Source of the DNA: Kaistia defluvii
Lineage (GTDB): Bacteria > Pseudomonadota > Alphaproteobacteria > Rhizobiales > Kaistiaceae
NCBI RefSeq assembly: GCF_040548815.1
Contig: NZ_JBEPSM010000003.1
Location: 496,001 to 560,000 of the forward strand
Length of the DNA: 64,000 bases
Direction of reading: 5' to 3'
Shown: positions 16,432-24,802 of the stretch, in pieces
How positions within the stretch are numbered: the stretch's first letter is position 1
How the letters are laid out: each line of letters starts with the position of its first letter
Notes under the pieces: generated by a model
The model's database searches: none
What the model was told of the DNA's origin: nothing
What the model saw: only the letters and a program-made list of their open reading frames with translations
Translations under genes and position numbers: made by a program

Positions 16432-17478
16432 TTACTTGCAGGTCAGATACTTGTCCTTGAAGGTGGACTGGATCTCGGCGGTGATCTTCTTCAGATCGTC
16501 CTTGTAGGTCGCGGCGTTGTCGTTCGAGATCAGCAGCGTGCCCGAGTCGATGAAATGCTCGGTCTGCGGCGTCTTGATCCACGGCGCATCGGCCTTGACT
16601 GTGCAGGTGCCGCTGGCGATCAGGTCGAGCACATAGGCGCCGACATAGCCCTGGCCATAGGGGTTCTGCGCCATCGTGCCGGCGACGAAGCCGTCCTTGA
16701 TGCCGTCGAGAACGATCTGGTCATCGTCGATGCCGACCAGCTTGATGCGCTTGTCGCCGAGATTGCGCAGCGACTTGGCCGCGACCACGGACGGGATGTA
16801 GGCGGTCGAGATCAGGCCGTCGATTTCGTCCTTCTGGGCGCCGAGCAGGGCGTTGATCTTCTGGTCGGCGGCTTCCTGCGCATCGGTATCGGTGATGTGC
16901 TGGACGATGGTGACCGCGCCGTTGGTTTCCTTCACGGCCTTCTCGACCGCGTCCATGCGCAGCTTGGTGTTCGGGTCGACCAGCAGGCCGGCCAGATGCA
17001 CGATCTTGCCCTTGCCGTTCATCGACTTGATGAGCGCCTGGGTGCCGAGATAGGCCGAGTTGAACACGTCGGTGCCGAGGCAGAACGACATCTTGGTCGG
17101 GTCCTGCGCGCAGCCGGCGAGCGCCGCGGCCGGAATGTTGTTGGCGGTGAGTTCCTCGACCGTCTGGTTGATGCCGACGGCATCGCCCGGGAAGATGCCG
17201 AAGGCGGTGTAGCCCTGGCTGACCAGGCTTTCGACCAGCTCGGTCTGCAGGTTCAGCTTCCACTCGGCCGGAACCTTGAAGTCGACGGCGGCGATGCCGA
17301 AGTCCTTCGCCGCGTCCTTGCCGGCCTGTTCCCAGGGCGCGAAATAGGGATGAGGCCCGCCCGGAATGAGCGCGATCTTGTTGTCGGATGCGTGGGCGGC
17401 GCCTGCGGCAAGTCCGAACAGGGCGGCGGCAAGCATCGGCAGGGCGCGCGAGCGCGCGCCACGGTGGCGTAGATTCAT
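16432..17478 (-). CDS. Periplasmic sugar-binding protein of CUT2 importer (RbsB type)
   Basis: A 348-residue periplasmic binding protein of the type I fold. The start at 17478 has GGGAGGAC just upstream and opens a signal peptide with an Arg-rich start and hydrophobic core, cleaved near GAAHA-SDN (residue 30). The mature part begins KIALIPGGPHPYFAPWEQAGKDAA, the usual opening of ribose-type binding proteins, and has several cysteines. It is the first gene of the operon that continues with two permeases, an ATPase and the GntR regulator. The ligand is unknown. Confidence 0.93.
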   Translation of the reverse strand: MNLRHRGARSRALPMLAAALFGLAAGAAHASDNKIALIPGGPHPYFAPWEQAGKDAAKDFGIAAVDFKVPAEWKLNLQTELVESLVSQGYTAFGIFPGDAVGINQTVEELTANNIPAAALAGCAQDPTKMSFCLGTDVFNSAYLGTQALIKSMNGKGKIVHLAGLLVDPNTKLRMDAVEKAVKETNGAVTIVQHITDTDAQEAADQKINALLGAQKDEIDGLISTAYIPSVVAAKSLRNLGDKRIKLVGIDDDQIVLDGIKDGFVAGTMAQNPYGQGYVGAYVLDLIASGTCTVKADAPWIKTPQTEHFIDSGTLLISNDNAATYKDDLKKITAEIQSTFKDKYLTCK

Positions 17479-17549
17479 GGTGTCCTCCCTCAGCGACTGA
17501 CGCGGCCTGCTCCACCAGTCCACGTTCGCGACGGCGATGTAACCACAAA

Positions 17550-17571
17550 CGCATATCGCGTGCAATATGCG
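17550..17571. promoter_or_regulatory. Candidate operator of the CUT2 operon
   Basis: Perfect seven-base inverted arms CGCATAT (17550-17556) and ATATGCG (17565-17571) with an eight-base gap, 72 bases upstream of the binding-protein start and AT-rich against its surroundings. It is a plausible target of the GntR protein encoded at the end of the operon. Confidence 0.4.
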
Positions 17572-17622
17572 GTGCCGCTGTCCCGCCTCTCCTGCGCGAT
17601 CGAATCAGGCAAAAACAAAAAT

Positions 17623-17652
17623 GGCCCCGCCCCTGGGGTTCAGGGCGGGGCC
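17623..17652 (-). terminator. Intrinsic terminator after the LTXXQ gene
   Basis: A perfect ten-base stem GGCCCCGCCC / GGGCGGGGCC. On the minus strand it is followed by ATTTTTGTTTTTG. It lies 94 bases past the stop of the leftward LTXXQ gene and also insulates it from the CUT2 promoter. Confidence 0.85.
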
Positions 17653-17745
17653 GTATTGGGGGGTCAGAAGTCAGTCTGTCTTGTCAACTCCGACGGCCGG
17701 GGATGGTTCCCCGGCCGCGTTTGCGTCAAGCTTTCACGCGTCGGA

Positions 17746-18528
17746 TCAATCGGCCGGGCCGGCATCCGGACCGCCATCGGCCGGTCCGCCATCCGCCGGG
17801 CCGCCTTCATCCGGGGCCGGGCCCGCGGGGCCGCCCATGTCGTCGTCGCCCATCGGGCCGCCGGGACCGCGCATGTGGTCGCCGCCCATCGGGCCGCCAC
17901 GGTCATGCGGGCCATGGCCATGCGGGCCGTGGCCGGGGCCACGATCGCGGCCGGGACCGCGCGGGCCCATCGGCGGGCCGAAGCGAAGGTCGGCATTGGC
18001 CAGCTTGTCCAGCTGCTCGGGGGTCAGCTTGGCCTTGAGGGCATCGATCGCCTTCGACAGGTCGGCTGCCTTGGCGGCGCGGTCGGTGACGTTCCGGATC
18101 AGGCGTTCTTCGCGGGCGAAGGCCTGCGGAGCGGGCTTGGGCGCCGGAGCGGGCTGCGCATCCGTGGTGCCGGCTGCCGGCGGGGCCGGAGGTGCGGGCG
18201 GCGCCGGGGGAGCCGGCGGCTGGAACATGGCGAGCAGCGCGTTGGTATAGTCGCGCCAGGCGTCATGCTGGTCGGCGCGGATGCCGATCAGGGTTTCCAC
18301 GGTGCTGAGGTTCTGGGCGAGCCACATCTGCATGCGCTCGCCGCGCGGACCGCGAGGACCATGGCCACGCATATCGCCGTGACGGCCTTCATGCATGCCG
18401 CGCATCATGGGGCGGTCGCCCCTTTCGGTCGCGGCGGGGGCGTCAGGCTTGGCGAAGGCCGGCGCGACGGCAACCGCCGAGACGCTGGCGAGGGACAGGA
18501 TCGTGAGGGCTGCGAGAGTACGCTTCAT
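17746..18528 (-). CDS. LTXXQ-motif periplasmic protein (Spy/CpxP-like)
   Basis: A 260-residue exported protein. Start at 18528 follows TTGGAGA and opens a signal peptide ending near APAFA (residue 26). After an Arg/Met/His-rich stretch there is a helical part, a repeated PPAP linker (about residues 115-127), a second helical part containing the LTPEQLDKL motif, and a long low-complexity tail rich in Gly, Pro, Asp and His. The LTXXQ motif places it with Spy/CpxP-like periplasmic chaperone or sensor proteins. It is divergent from a two-component system, as cpxP is from cpxRA. The His/Asp-rich tail could bind metal, which is inference. Confidence 0.8.
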   Translation of the reverse strand: MKRTLAALTILSLASVSAVAVAPAFAKPDAPAATERGDRPMMRGMHEGRHGDMRGHGPRGPRGERMQMWLAQNLSTVETLIGIRADQHDAWRDYTNALLAMFQPPAPPAPPAPPAPPAAGTTDAQPAPAPKPAPQAFAREERLIRNVTDRAAKAADLSKAIDALKAKLTPEQLDKLANADLRFGPPMGPRGPGRDRGPGHGPHGHGPHDRGGPMGGDHMRGPGGPMGDDDMGGPAGPAPDEGGPADGGPADGGPDAGPAD

Positions 18529-18784
18529 AGAAATCTCCAATGGCTTACGCTGGGCACGATCCGAAGCTAGGAGCGGGCTGTTTCCCCGGTAGGTCGTTTC
18601 GTGTCGGAGCATGTCCGCGATCAACGATTTCGTTGCGAAATGTTTCCCGGGGCCGCTTTGAGACGTTCGGTTACGAAAAAGCCGAGCCCCGACGCCGTCG
18701 AGCGGGTAGAGCTTGGCCTGGTTCCGCGCCGCGCCAACTCCCGCCGGCCTCCTTCAGACAGGTTTCAAGAGGCCCAGCGCCGCA

Positions 18785-19507
18785 ATGTCCAACCCGCCGC
18801 ACATCCTCGTCGTCGATGACGACCTCGAAATCCGCCGGCTTCTCGGCCGCTATCTCGACGGGCAGGGCCTGCGCGTGACGCTGGCGGCCGACAAGCGCGA
18901 GCTGGAGGACAAGCTCGCCACGCAGCATATCGACCTGATCGTGCTCGACGTGATGCTGCCGGACGGATCCGGCCTCGACATCTGCCGCCAGCTGCGCGAC
19001 CGCCGCCCGCCGATCCCGATCATCCTGCTGACGGCGCTGAAGGAAGATGTCGACCGCATCATCGGGCTGGAGATCGGCGCCGACGACTATCTCGGCAAGC
19101 CCTTCAACCCGCGCGAATTGCTGGCGCGCATCCGTGCCGTGCTGCGCCGCTCGGCCGAGGTGGTCGAGGCGGCTCCGCTTGCGGCCAGCTACCGCTTTGC
19201 CGGTTTCGTCGCCGCGCCCGAGACGCGCACCGTGGTGGATCCCGACGGCGCCGAGATCGCGCTGACCGGCGCCGAATTCGACCTGCTGATCGTCTTCCTC
19301 GACCGACCCGGCCGCGTGCTGTCGCGCGAGCAGCTGCTCGACCTCACCCAGGGCCGCGAGGCCGACCCGCTCGACCGCTCGATCGACGTGCTGATGAGCC
19401 GTCTGCGCCGCAAGCTGGGCGATGACGGCAAGTTCAACATCTTCAAGACGGTGCGCAATGGCGGCTACCAGCTGGCGGTCAAGGTCGAGACGGAGGGGCC
19501 GGCTTGA
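18785..19507 (+). CDS. OmpR-family response regulator
   Basis: A 240-residue response regulator. The receiver domain (about 1-120) has the acidic pocket D11-D13, phosphorylation site D55 (IVLDVMLPDGSG), T83 and K105 (LGKPFNPREL). The C-terminal winged helix (about 140-235) has the usual LTGAEFDLL and DVLMSRLRRKLGD segments. The ATG at 18785 matches the domain edge; longer frames upstream are not needed. Its stop overlaps the TTG start of the kinase gene. It probably controls the divergent LTXXQ gene across the 256-base gap. Confidence 0.94.
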   Translation: MSNPPHILVVDDDLEIRRLLGRYLDGQGLRVTLAADKRELEDKLATQHIDLIVLDVMLPDGSGLDICRQLRDRRPPIPIILLTALKEDVDRIIGLEIGADDYLGKPFNPRELLARIRAVLRRSAEVVEAAPLAASYRFAGFVAAPETRTVVDPDGAEIALTGAEFDLLIVFLDRPGRVLSREQLLDLTQGREADPLDRSIDVLMSRLRRKLGDDGKFNIFKTVRNGGYQLAVKVETEGPA

Positions 19508-20817
19508 ATTCGCTTCGCCTCAAGATCGGCCTGCTCGTCATCGGCGCCATCGTCGCCGTGGTAGGGCTGGCCACGCTGGTCGCGGTGAGCGTCATCGGCG
19601 AGCCCGGCCCCGGGCGGATGCTGGGCCCGACAGCGATCCAGATCGACCTGATCGCCCAGCTCGTCGAGCGCCATCCGGAGGATTTTCGCGACGGCCAGGT
19701 CGTGCCCGGAACCGGGCATGGTCGCGATCTCGGCATCCGCATCCGCGAGAGACCGGCGCGGGGGCCGGTGCATGAAGAGCTGACGCGGGCGTTGCGCGAT
19801 GTGCTCGACCATACCGGCCATCCACGCGACGTGATCGTCACCCAGCCGCGGCCGCATGCGCCGGCGCTGGTCTCGATCCCGATCAGCGACCTTGGCTATA
19901 TCGCCGTGCCGCTTTCCAATTCGCCGCCGGCGCGCGCCGGCTGGATCGTGCTGATCGGCTGGATGCTGGCGATCATCCTGGGCGCGGCCGTCATCGCGCT
20001 GGTGATCGCCAACCGGCTGACCAAGCCGCTGCAGATGATCGAGGCGGCGATCGCCTCGGTCGGCGCGGACGGCGTGCTGCCGGCGCTGCCGGAAACCGGT
20101 TCTGCCGAAACGCGCGCCACGGCCGGCGCGCTCAACCGCCTCTCGGCCCGGTTGAAAAGCGCCATGGAGAGCCGGATGCGCCTGGTCGCGGCCGCCGGCC
20201 ATGATCTGCGCACGCCGATGACGCGGATGCGGCTCCGCGCCGAATTCCTCGACGACGACGAACGGCAGAACTGGCTGAACGATCTCGACGAACTCGACCG
20301 CATTGCCGACAGCGCCATCCGTCTCGTGCGCGAGGAGGTGGAGGAGGGCGACCGCGATCCCGTCAAGCTCGACGAACTCGTCCGTCGGCTGGCAACGGAA
20401 CTGGCGGTGCAGGGCCATGACATCGAGGTCGGCCCGCTCGACGCCGTGGCGGTTGCCGCCGCGCCGCTGGCGCTGACGCGGGCGCTGCGCAATCTGATGA
20501 TCAATGCCGCGACCCATGGCGGCGGCGGCACGATCAGCGTCACGCGCCAGGGCGAGACCGCGATGATTCGCATCGTCGACCGGGGCCCGGGCATTCCGCC
20601 CGAGATGATCGAGCGCGCCTTCGAGCCGTTTTTCCGGGTCGATCCAGCGCGCCGCCAGTCGGTGCCCGGCGCCGGCCTCGGCCTTGCGATCGCCAAGGAA
20701 ATCGTCGAACGCCTGGGCGGGCGCATCCTGATCCGTAATGGCGAGGGCGGTGGCCTGGTGCAGGAAATCAGCCTGCCGCGTGTCGAACTCCCGGCCGAAC
20801 CAGCCGGGCCTGCCTAG
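19504..20817 (+). CDS. Membrane sensor histidine kinase, EnvZ-like
   Basis: A 437-residue sensor kinase. An N-terminal membrane segment (about residues 7-32) and a second (about 150-175) frame a periplasmic sensor of some 115 residues. A HAMP linker follows, then the H-box AAGHDLRTPMTRMR with phospho-accepting H233, the N-box RNLMINAATHGG, and ATP-lid motifs DRGPGIPPEM and GAGLGLAIAKEIVE. The start is TTG inside the end of the regulator gene (TTGA overlap), so the two are co-translated. The periplasmic signal is unknown; the LTXXQ protein may be an accessory sensor. Confidence 0.93.
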   Translation: MNSLRLKIGLLVIGAIVAVVGLATLVAVSVIGEPGPGRMLGPTAIQIDLIAQLVERHPEDFRDGQVVPGTGHGRDLGIRIRERPARGPVHEELTRALRDVLDHTGHPRDVIVTQPRPHAPALVSIPISDLGYIAVPLSNSPPARAGWIVLIGWMLAIILGAAVIALVIANRLTKPLQMIEAAIASVGADGVLPALPETGSAETRATAGALNRLSARLKSAMESRMRLVAAAGHDLRTPMTRMRLRAEFLDDDERQNWLNDLDELDRIADSAIRLVREEVEEGDRDPVKLDELVRRLATELAVQGHDIEVGPLDAVAVAAAPLALTRALRNLMINAATHGGGGTISVTRQGETAMIRIVDRGPGIPPEMIERAFEPFFRVDPARRQSVPGAGLGLAIAKEIVERLGGRILIRNGEGGGLVQEISLPRVELPAEPAGPA

Positions 20818-20885
20818 CTTGTTGCAACCCCTTCATGCGGCTGTGCTACCGTTCGCGCGAAACCACGCCTGAACGGAAAAATCAC

Positions 20886-21707
20886 GTGACCCTTTCGATC
20901 GAAGACCGCACCGCCCGCTTCACCCTGGCGCAGGAAATCGCGCGCGAGGCCGGTGCGCTGGCGCTCGGCTATTTCGAGCGCCTCTCGACGCTGGCCGTCG
21001 AATTCAAGCATGGCGGCCAGGACGTCGTCAGCATTGCCGATCGCGAGGTCGAGGTGCTGATCCGCGCCCGCATCGCCGAGGCGTTTCCGGACGATGGCGT
21101 GCTCGGCGAAGAGGATGGCCTGGTCGAGGGCAAGTCCGGCGTGCTCTGGGTGGTCGACCCGATCGACGGCACCAGCCCGTTCCTGAACGGCCTGTCGCAC
21201 TGGTGCGTGTCGATCGCGGTGGCGGTCGAAGGCGAGGCCGAGATCGGCGTCATCTACGCGCCGGTCAGCGACGAGTTCTTCGCCGGCGCCAAGGGCCTCG
21301 GGGCTTTCCTGAACGACGCGCCGATCGCGGTCGCGCCCGCCCGCGCCATCGAGGACGGCCTGCTCGGCTTCGGCAGCAACCACCGCATTCCGCCGGAAGA
21401 TGTCGGCCGCTTCGTCACCGCGCTGCTGGAAGCCGGCGGCATGTTCTACCGCAATGGCTCGGGCGCGCTGATGCTGGCTTATGTCGCCTGCGGCCGGCTG
21501 GTCGGCTATTACGAGCAGCACATCAATTCGTGGGATTGCCTGGCCGGCCTTTGCCTGATCCAGGAAGCCGGCGGCTGGCACAATGATTTCCTGTCCGGCG
21601 ACGGCATGCTGCAAGGCAACCGCATCGCCGCCGGCGCGCCGCAGATGAAGTCCGGCCTTGTCGCCCTGCTGGAACGCGTCGGCGCCTCGACCGAGACGAT
21701 CGTCTGA
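20886..21707 (+). CDS. Inositol-monophosphatase-family phosphatase
   Basis: A 273-residue Mg-dependent, lithium-sensitive-type phosphatase. Metal-site motifs are LGEEDG, then WVVDPIDGTSPF (the DPIDGT signature) and, near the end, NSWDCLAGLCLIQEAGG. The family includes inositol monophosphatase, histidinol-phosphatase (HisN type) and CysQ-like enzymes; the sequence alone does not settle which. The start is taken as GTG at 20886 with GGAAAA upstream; an ATG at 20835 would add 17 poorly conserved residues and has no ribosome site. It lies close behind the kinase gene but is probably separate. Confidence 0.88.
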   Translation: MTLSIEDRTARFTLAQEIAREAGALALGYFERLSTLAVEFKHGGQDVVSIADREVEVLIRARIAEAFPDDGVLGEEDGLVEGKSGVLWVVDPIDGTSPFLNGLSHWCVSIAVAVEGEAEIGVIYAPVSDEFFAGAKGLGAFLNDAPIAVAPARAIEDGLLGFGSNHRIPPEDVGRFVTALLEAGGMFYRNGSGALMLAYVACGRLVGYYEQHINSWDCLAGLCLIQEAGGWHNDFLSGDGMLQGNRIAAGAPQMKSGLVALLERVGASTETIV

Positions 21708-21722
21708 TCTCGCTTCAGAAAG

Positions 21723-21765
21723 ACCCTCACCCCAGCCCTCTCCCGCGCGCGGGAGAGGGGGTAGG
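21723..21765. repeat. Family C half-element with perfect hairpin
   Basis: A perfect 24-base palindrome (21736-21759, CCCTCTCCCGCG on each arm) 28 bases after the phosphatase stop. It can fold in the transcript and may act as a terminator. It opens a 355-base gap that also holds a family B and a family C repeat and no gene. Confidence 0.7.
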
Positions 21766-21822
21766 CTGGCGCCCTGAATAGAACTCTGCGCCATCCCGGG
21801 CGATCGCCAGTCACACACTCCG

Positions 21823-21925
21823 CCGTCATCCCTGCGAAAGCAGGGATCCATTCAACTGGAGCCTTGAGCACGCAAGCCTCCCGATGCCTCGGCCGCATGG
21901 ATCCCTGCTTTCGCAGGGATGACGG
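21823..21925. repeat. Dispersed palindromic repeat, family B copy 2
   Basis: Perfect 28-base inverted arms (21823-21850 and 21898-21925) beginning CCGTCATCCCTGCGAAAGCA, separated by 47 unrelated bases. Each arm also contains a smaller hairpin. Confidence 0.85.
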
Positions 21926-21969
21926 GCGAGGTTGGGCGTTTGGCCAGAGCCATCGGCTGACTCCGCCCA

Positions 21970-22052
21970 AAACCCTCGCCCTCTCCGGATGGGTCCCTAA
22001 CCTCTCACCCGCCGGCTACGCCGTCGACCTCTCCCTCGGGAGAGGTGAGAAA
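21970..22052. repeat. Dispersed palindromic repeat, family C copy 2
   Basis: Contains the ACCCTCGCCCTCTCC, CTCACCCGCCGGC and CGACCTCTCCCTCGGGAGAGGTGAG blocks of family C, ending ten bases before the stop of the leftward AceE-like gene. Confidence 0.75.
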
Positions 22053-22062
22053 GTGAGGCGAC

Positions 22063-24501
22063 CTAAACCCCAGGCCCCGACGCCTCGCGCAGGTAGCGGA
22101 CGGGGCGTTCCGGGGCGAGCGCCAGGGCGGCGCGGACGATCGCCTGGGCGTCGATGCCGTGGTGGCGATAGAGATCGGCGATCGTGCCGGTCTGGCCGAA
22201 GTGCTCGACGCCGAGCGAGCGGGTGCGGTGGCCGCCGACCGAGCCGAGCCAGCCCAAGGTCGCCGGATGGCCATCCAGGACCGTGACCAGCGAGCAATGA
22301 TGCGGCAGGTCCGCGAACAGCCTTTCGACATGCGACTGCGCATGGACGAGGCCGCGCTCGCGGGCGCGGCCGGCCGCCGTCCAGCCGGCGTTGAGGCGGT
22401 CGGCCGAGGTGATGGCGAGCAGGCCGATGTCGCGCCGGTCTTCGGCGAGCAGCCCCGTTGCCTCGATCGCCTCGGGCGCCACCGCGCCGGTATAGGCGAT
22501 GACCACCTCCGCGTTCGGCCCGGGCTTGCGCAGCCAATAGGCGCCGTCGACGATCGCGCGCGACAGCTCCTCGTCTATTGCGCGGACCGGCTGTTCGAGC
22601 GGCCGCGTCGACAGGCGCAGATAGATCGAGCCGCCGGTCTGGTCGCGCAGCCAGGTGCGCTCGTCCGGGTCGCCGTCGCCATTCCTCTGGATGTAGTCGA
22701 AGCCGAAGCGGAGGATTGTGGCGAGTTCGTCGACAAAGGCCGGCTCGAAGGCGGCGAGGCCGTCCTGCGCCATGCCGATCAGCGGCGTGCCGATCGACTG
22801 GTGTGCGCCGCCTTCCGGCGCCAGCGTGATGCCGGACGGCGTGGCGACGAGGATGAAGCGGGCGTCCTGGTAGCAGGCATAGTTGAGCGCGTCGGCGCCG
22901 CGATAGATGAACGGGTCGTAGAGCGTGCCGATCGGCAGCAGCCGTTCGCCATTGATGGAGTGGCTGAGCCCCAGCGCCGAGAGCATCAGGAACAGGTTCA
23001 TCTCGGCGATGCCGAGTTCCAGATGCTGGCCTTCGGGCGAGAATTCCCAGTTGAAGGTCGAGGGAATGCGCTCCGACTTGAAGGTGTCGGCCATGCTTTT
23101 AAGCGCGAACAGGCCGCGCCGGTTGACCCAGGGGCCGAGATTGGTCGAGACGGTGACATCAGGCGAGGTCGTGACGATGCGGTTGGCAAAATCACTGTCG
23201 TCGCGTGAAATTTCGTTCAGGATCTGGCCGAAGCCCGCCTGGGTCGAGAGCTCCTTGCCGCCGACGCCGGGGGTCGGCAGCACGGCGGGCACGTCGATAT
23301 GCGGCGAGACGGCAGCCTTCTCGCGCTTGTTGAACGGCACGGCGTCGAGGAAAGCCTGAAGCTTTTCCGGCGCTTCGGAAAGGCCCTCGAAATTCTCCCA
23401 TTCATGCCCCGGGCGGACGTTCATCGCGATGCGGAAGGCGTCCATCTGGGTCGGGTTCATCAGGCCCGCATGATTGTCCTTGTGACCGGCGAGCGGCAGG
23501 CCGAAACCCTTGATCGTATAGGCGATGAAGCAGGTTGGCCGGTCATGCGTGCCCGCCTTGGCGAAGGCGTCGAGCAGCGTCGGCAGATCATGGCCGGCGA
23601 GGTTGGTCATCAGCCGGGCGAGTTCCTCGTCCGAGCGCGATTCGACCAGTTTCGTCACCGGTCCCTGGTCGCCGATCTCGTCGAGAAGGCGCTTGCGCCA
23701 GGACGCGCCGCCCTGGAAGCAGAGGGCGGAATAGAGCTGGTTCGGGCAGTGGTCGATCCAGTCGCGCAGGCGTTCGCCGCCCGGCTCCTGGAAGGCGGCT
23801 TCGAGCAGCACGCCGTATTTCAGCACAACGACGTCCCAGCCAAAATTCTGGAAGATCGCTTCGAAACGCTGCCAGAGTCCTTCGCGGACGACAGCGTCGA
23901 GGCTCTGGCGGTTGTAGTCGACGATCCACCAGGTATTGCGCAGGCCGTGCTTCCAGCCTTCGAGCAGCGCCTCGAAGATGTTGCCCTCGTCCATCTCGGC
24001 GTCGCCGACCAGCGCGATCATGCGCCCTTCGGGGTGCTCGCCGCTCCAGCCCTTGGCGCGGACATAATCCTGCACCAGTGAGGAAAACAGCGTCTGCGCC
24101 ACGCCGAGGCCGACCGAGCCGGTCGAGAAGTCGACGCCGTCAATGTCCTTGGTGCGGGACGGGTAGCTCTGGGCGCCCTTGTAGGCGCGGAAATTCTCCA
24201 GCTTTTCGCGCGTCTGGCGGCCGAGCAGATACTGGATGGCGTGGAAGATCGGGCTCGCATGCGGCTTGACCGCGACGCGGTCCTGCGGGCGCAGCACGTC
24301 GAGATAAAGTGCCGTCATGATCGTGGCGAGCGACGCCGAAGAGGCCTGGTGGCCGCCCACCTTGATCCCCTCCGCATTGTCGCGCAGGTGGTTGGCGTTG
24401 TGGATGGTCCACGCCGCCAGCCAGAGGATCTTCTTTTCCAGCTCCGCCAGCAGGGCGAGGCGGTCCGGAGACGGCGAAGACGGGGCGGGCGCGGTCGGCA
24501 T
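22063..24501 (-). CDS. AceE-like/transketolase-family thiamine-diphosphate enzyme
   Basis: An 812-residue homodimeric-type E1 or transketolase-like enzyme. The N-terminal domain has GGHQASSASLATI and the ThDP/Mg motif ALVGDAEMDEGN with the later VDYNRQSLD asparagine region; the middle domain has LELGIAEMNLFLM and APEGGAHQSIG; a transketolase C-terminal domain follows. The pattern is closest to the single-chain pyruvate dehydrogenase E1 (AceE), which is somewhat longer. No E2 or E3 partner gene adjoins it, so its acceptor is unknown. The start at 24501 follows GGAGGATCG; an earlier ATG at 24522 lies before that site. Confidence 0.85.
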   Translation of the reverse strand: MPTAPAPSSPSPDRLALLAELEKKILWLAAWTIHNANHLRDNAEGIKVGGHQASSASLATIMTALYLDVLRPQDRVAVKPHASPIFHAIQYLLGRQTREKLENFRAYKGAQSYPSRTKDIDGVDFSTGSVGLGVAQTLFSSLVQDYVRAKGWSGEHPEGRMIALVGDAEMDEGNIFEALLEGWKHGLRNTWWIVDYNRQSLDAVVREGLWQRFEAIFQNFGWDVVVLKYGVLLEAAFQEPGGERLRDWIDHCPNQLYSALCFQGGASWRKRLLDEIGDQGPVTKLVESRSDEELARLMTNLAGHDLPTLLDAFAKAGTHDRPTCFIAYTIKGFGLPLAGHKDNHAGLMNPTQMDAFRIAMNVRPGHEWENFEGLSEAPEKLQAFLDAVPFNKREKAAVSPHIDVPAVLPTPGVGGKELSTQAGFGQILNEISRDDSDFANRIVTTSPDVTVSTNLGPWVNRRGLFALKSMADTFKSERIPSTFNWEFSPEGQHLELGIAEMNLFLMLSALGLSHSINGERLLPIGTLYDPFIYRGADALNYACYQDARFILVATPSGITLAPEGGAHQSIGTPLIGMAQDGLAAFEPAFVDELATILRFGFDYIQRNGDGDPDERTWLRDQTGGSIYLRLSTRPLEQPVRAIDEELSRAIVDGAYWLRKPGPNAEVVIAYTGAVAPEAIEATGLLAEDRRDIGLLAITSADRLNAGWTAAGRARERGLVHAQSHVERLFADLPHHCSLVTVLDGHPATLGWLGSVGGHRTRSLGVEHFGQTGTIADLYRHHGIDAQAIVRAALALAPERPVRYLREASGPGV

Positions 24502-24590
24502 GGACGATCCTCCATCGAACAATCAATCAAGAATGAACCGGGCGCGACGCCCGGTCCAGCATCGTGTCGCCTACTGCAAACCGCACGAAC

Positions 24591-24733
24591 CTCATCCTGA
24601 GGCGCCCGGCGCAGCCGGGCCTCGAAGGAGGATCCAGACGGCGCCTTGCTTCCGTCTGGATCGGCGCTCGCAGGGGAGCTTCGCTGGACCCTCCTTCGAG
24701 GCTTCGCTCACGCGAAGCACCTCAGGATGATGG
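24591..24733. repeat. Long intergenic palindromic repeat, family A copy 2
   Basis: Outer arms CTCATCCTGAGGCGC and GCACCTCAGGATGATGG with the inner pair CCTCGAAGGAGGATCC / GGACCCTCCTTCGAGG, the same architecture as at 521-664. It occupies about half of the 301-base gap 24502-24802; nothing else is seen there. Confidence 0.85.
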
Positions 24734-24802
24734 GGAGCGGAATGGCGGATCGCAGGTTCGGAAAGAGGCGAGAGTCGGGTTCCATCCCTGCAGATCCTTG
24801 CC

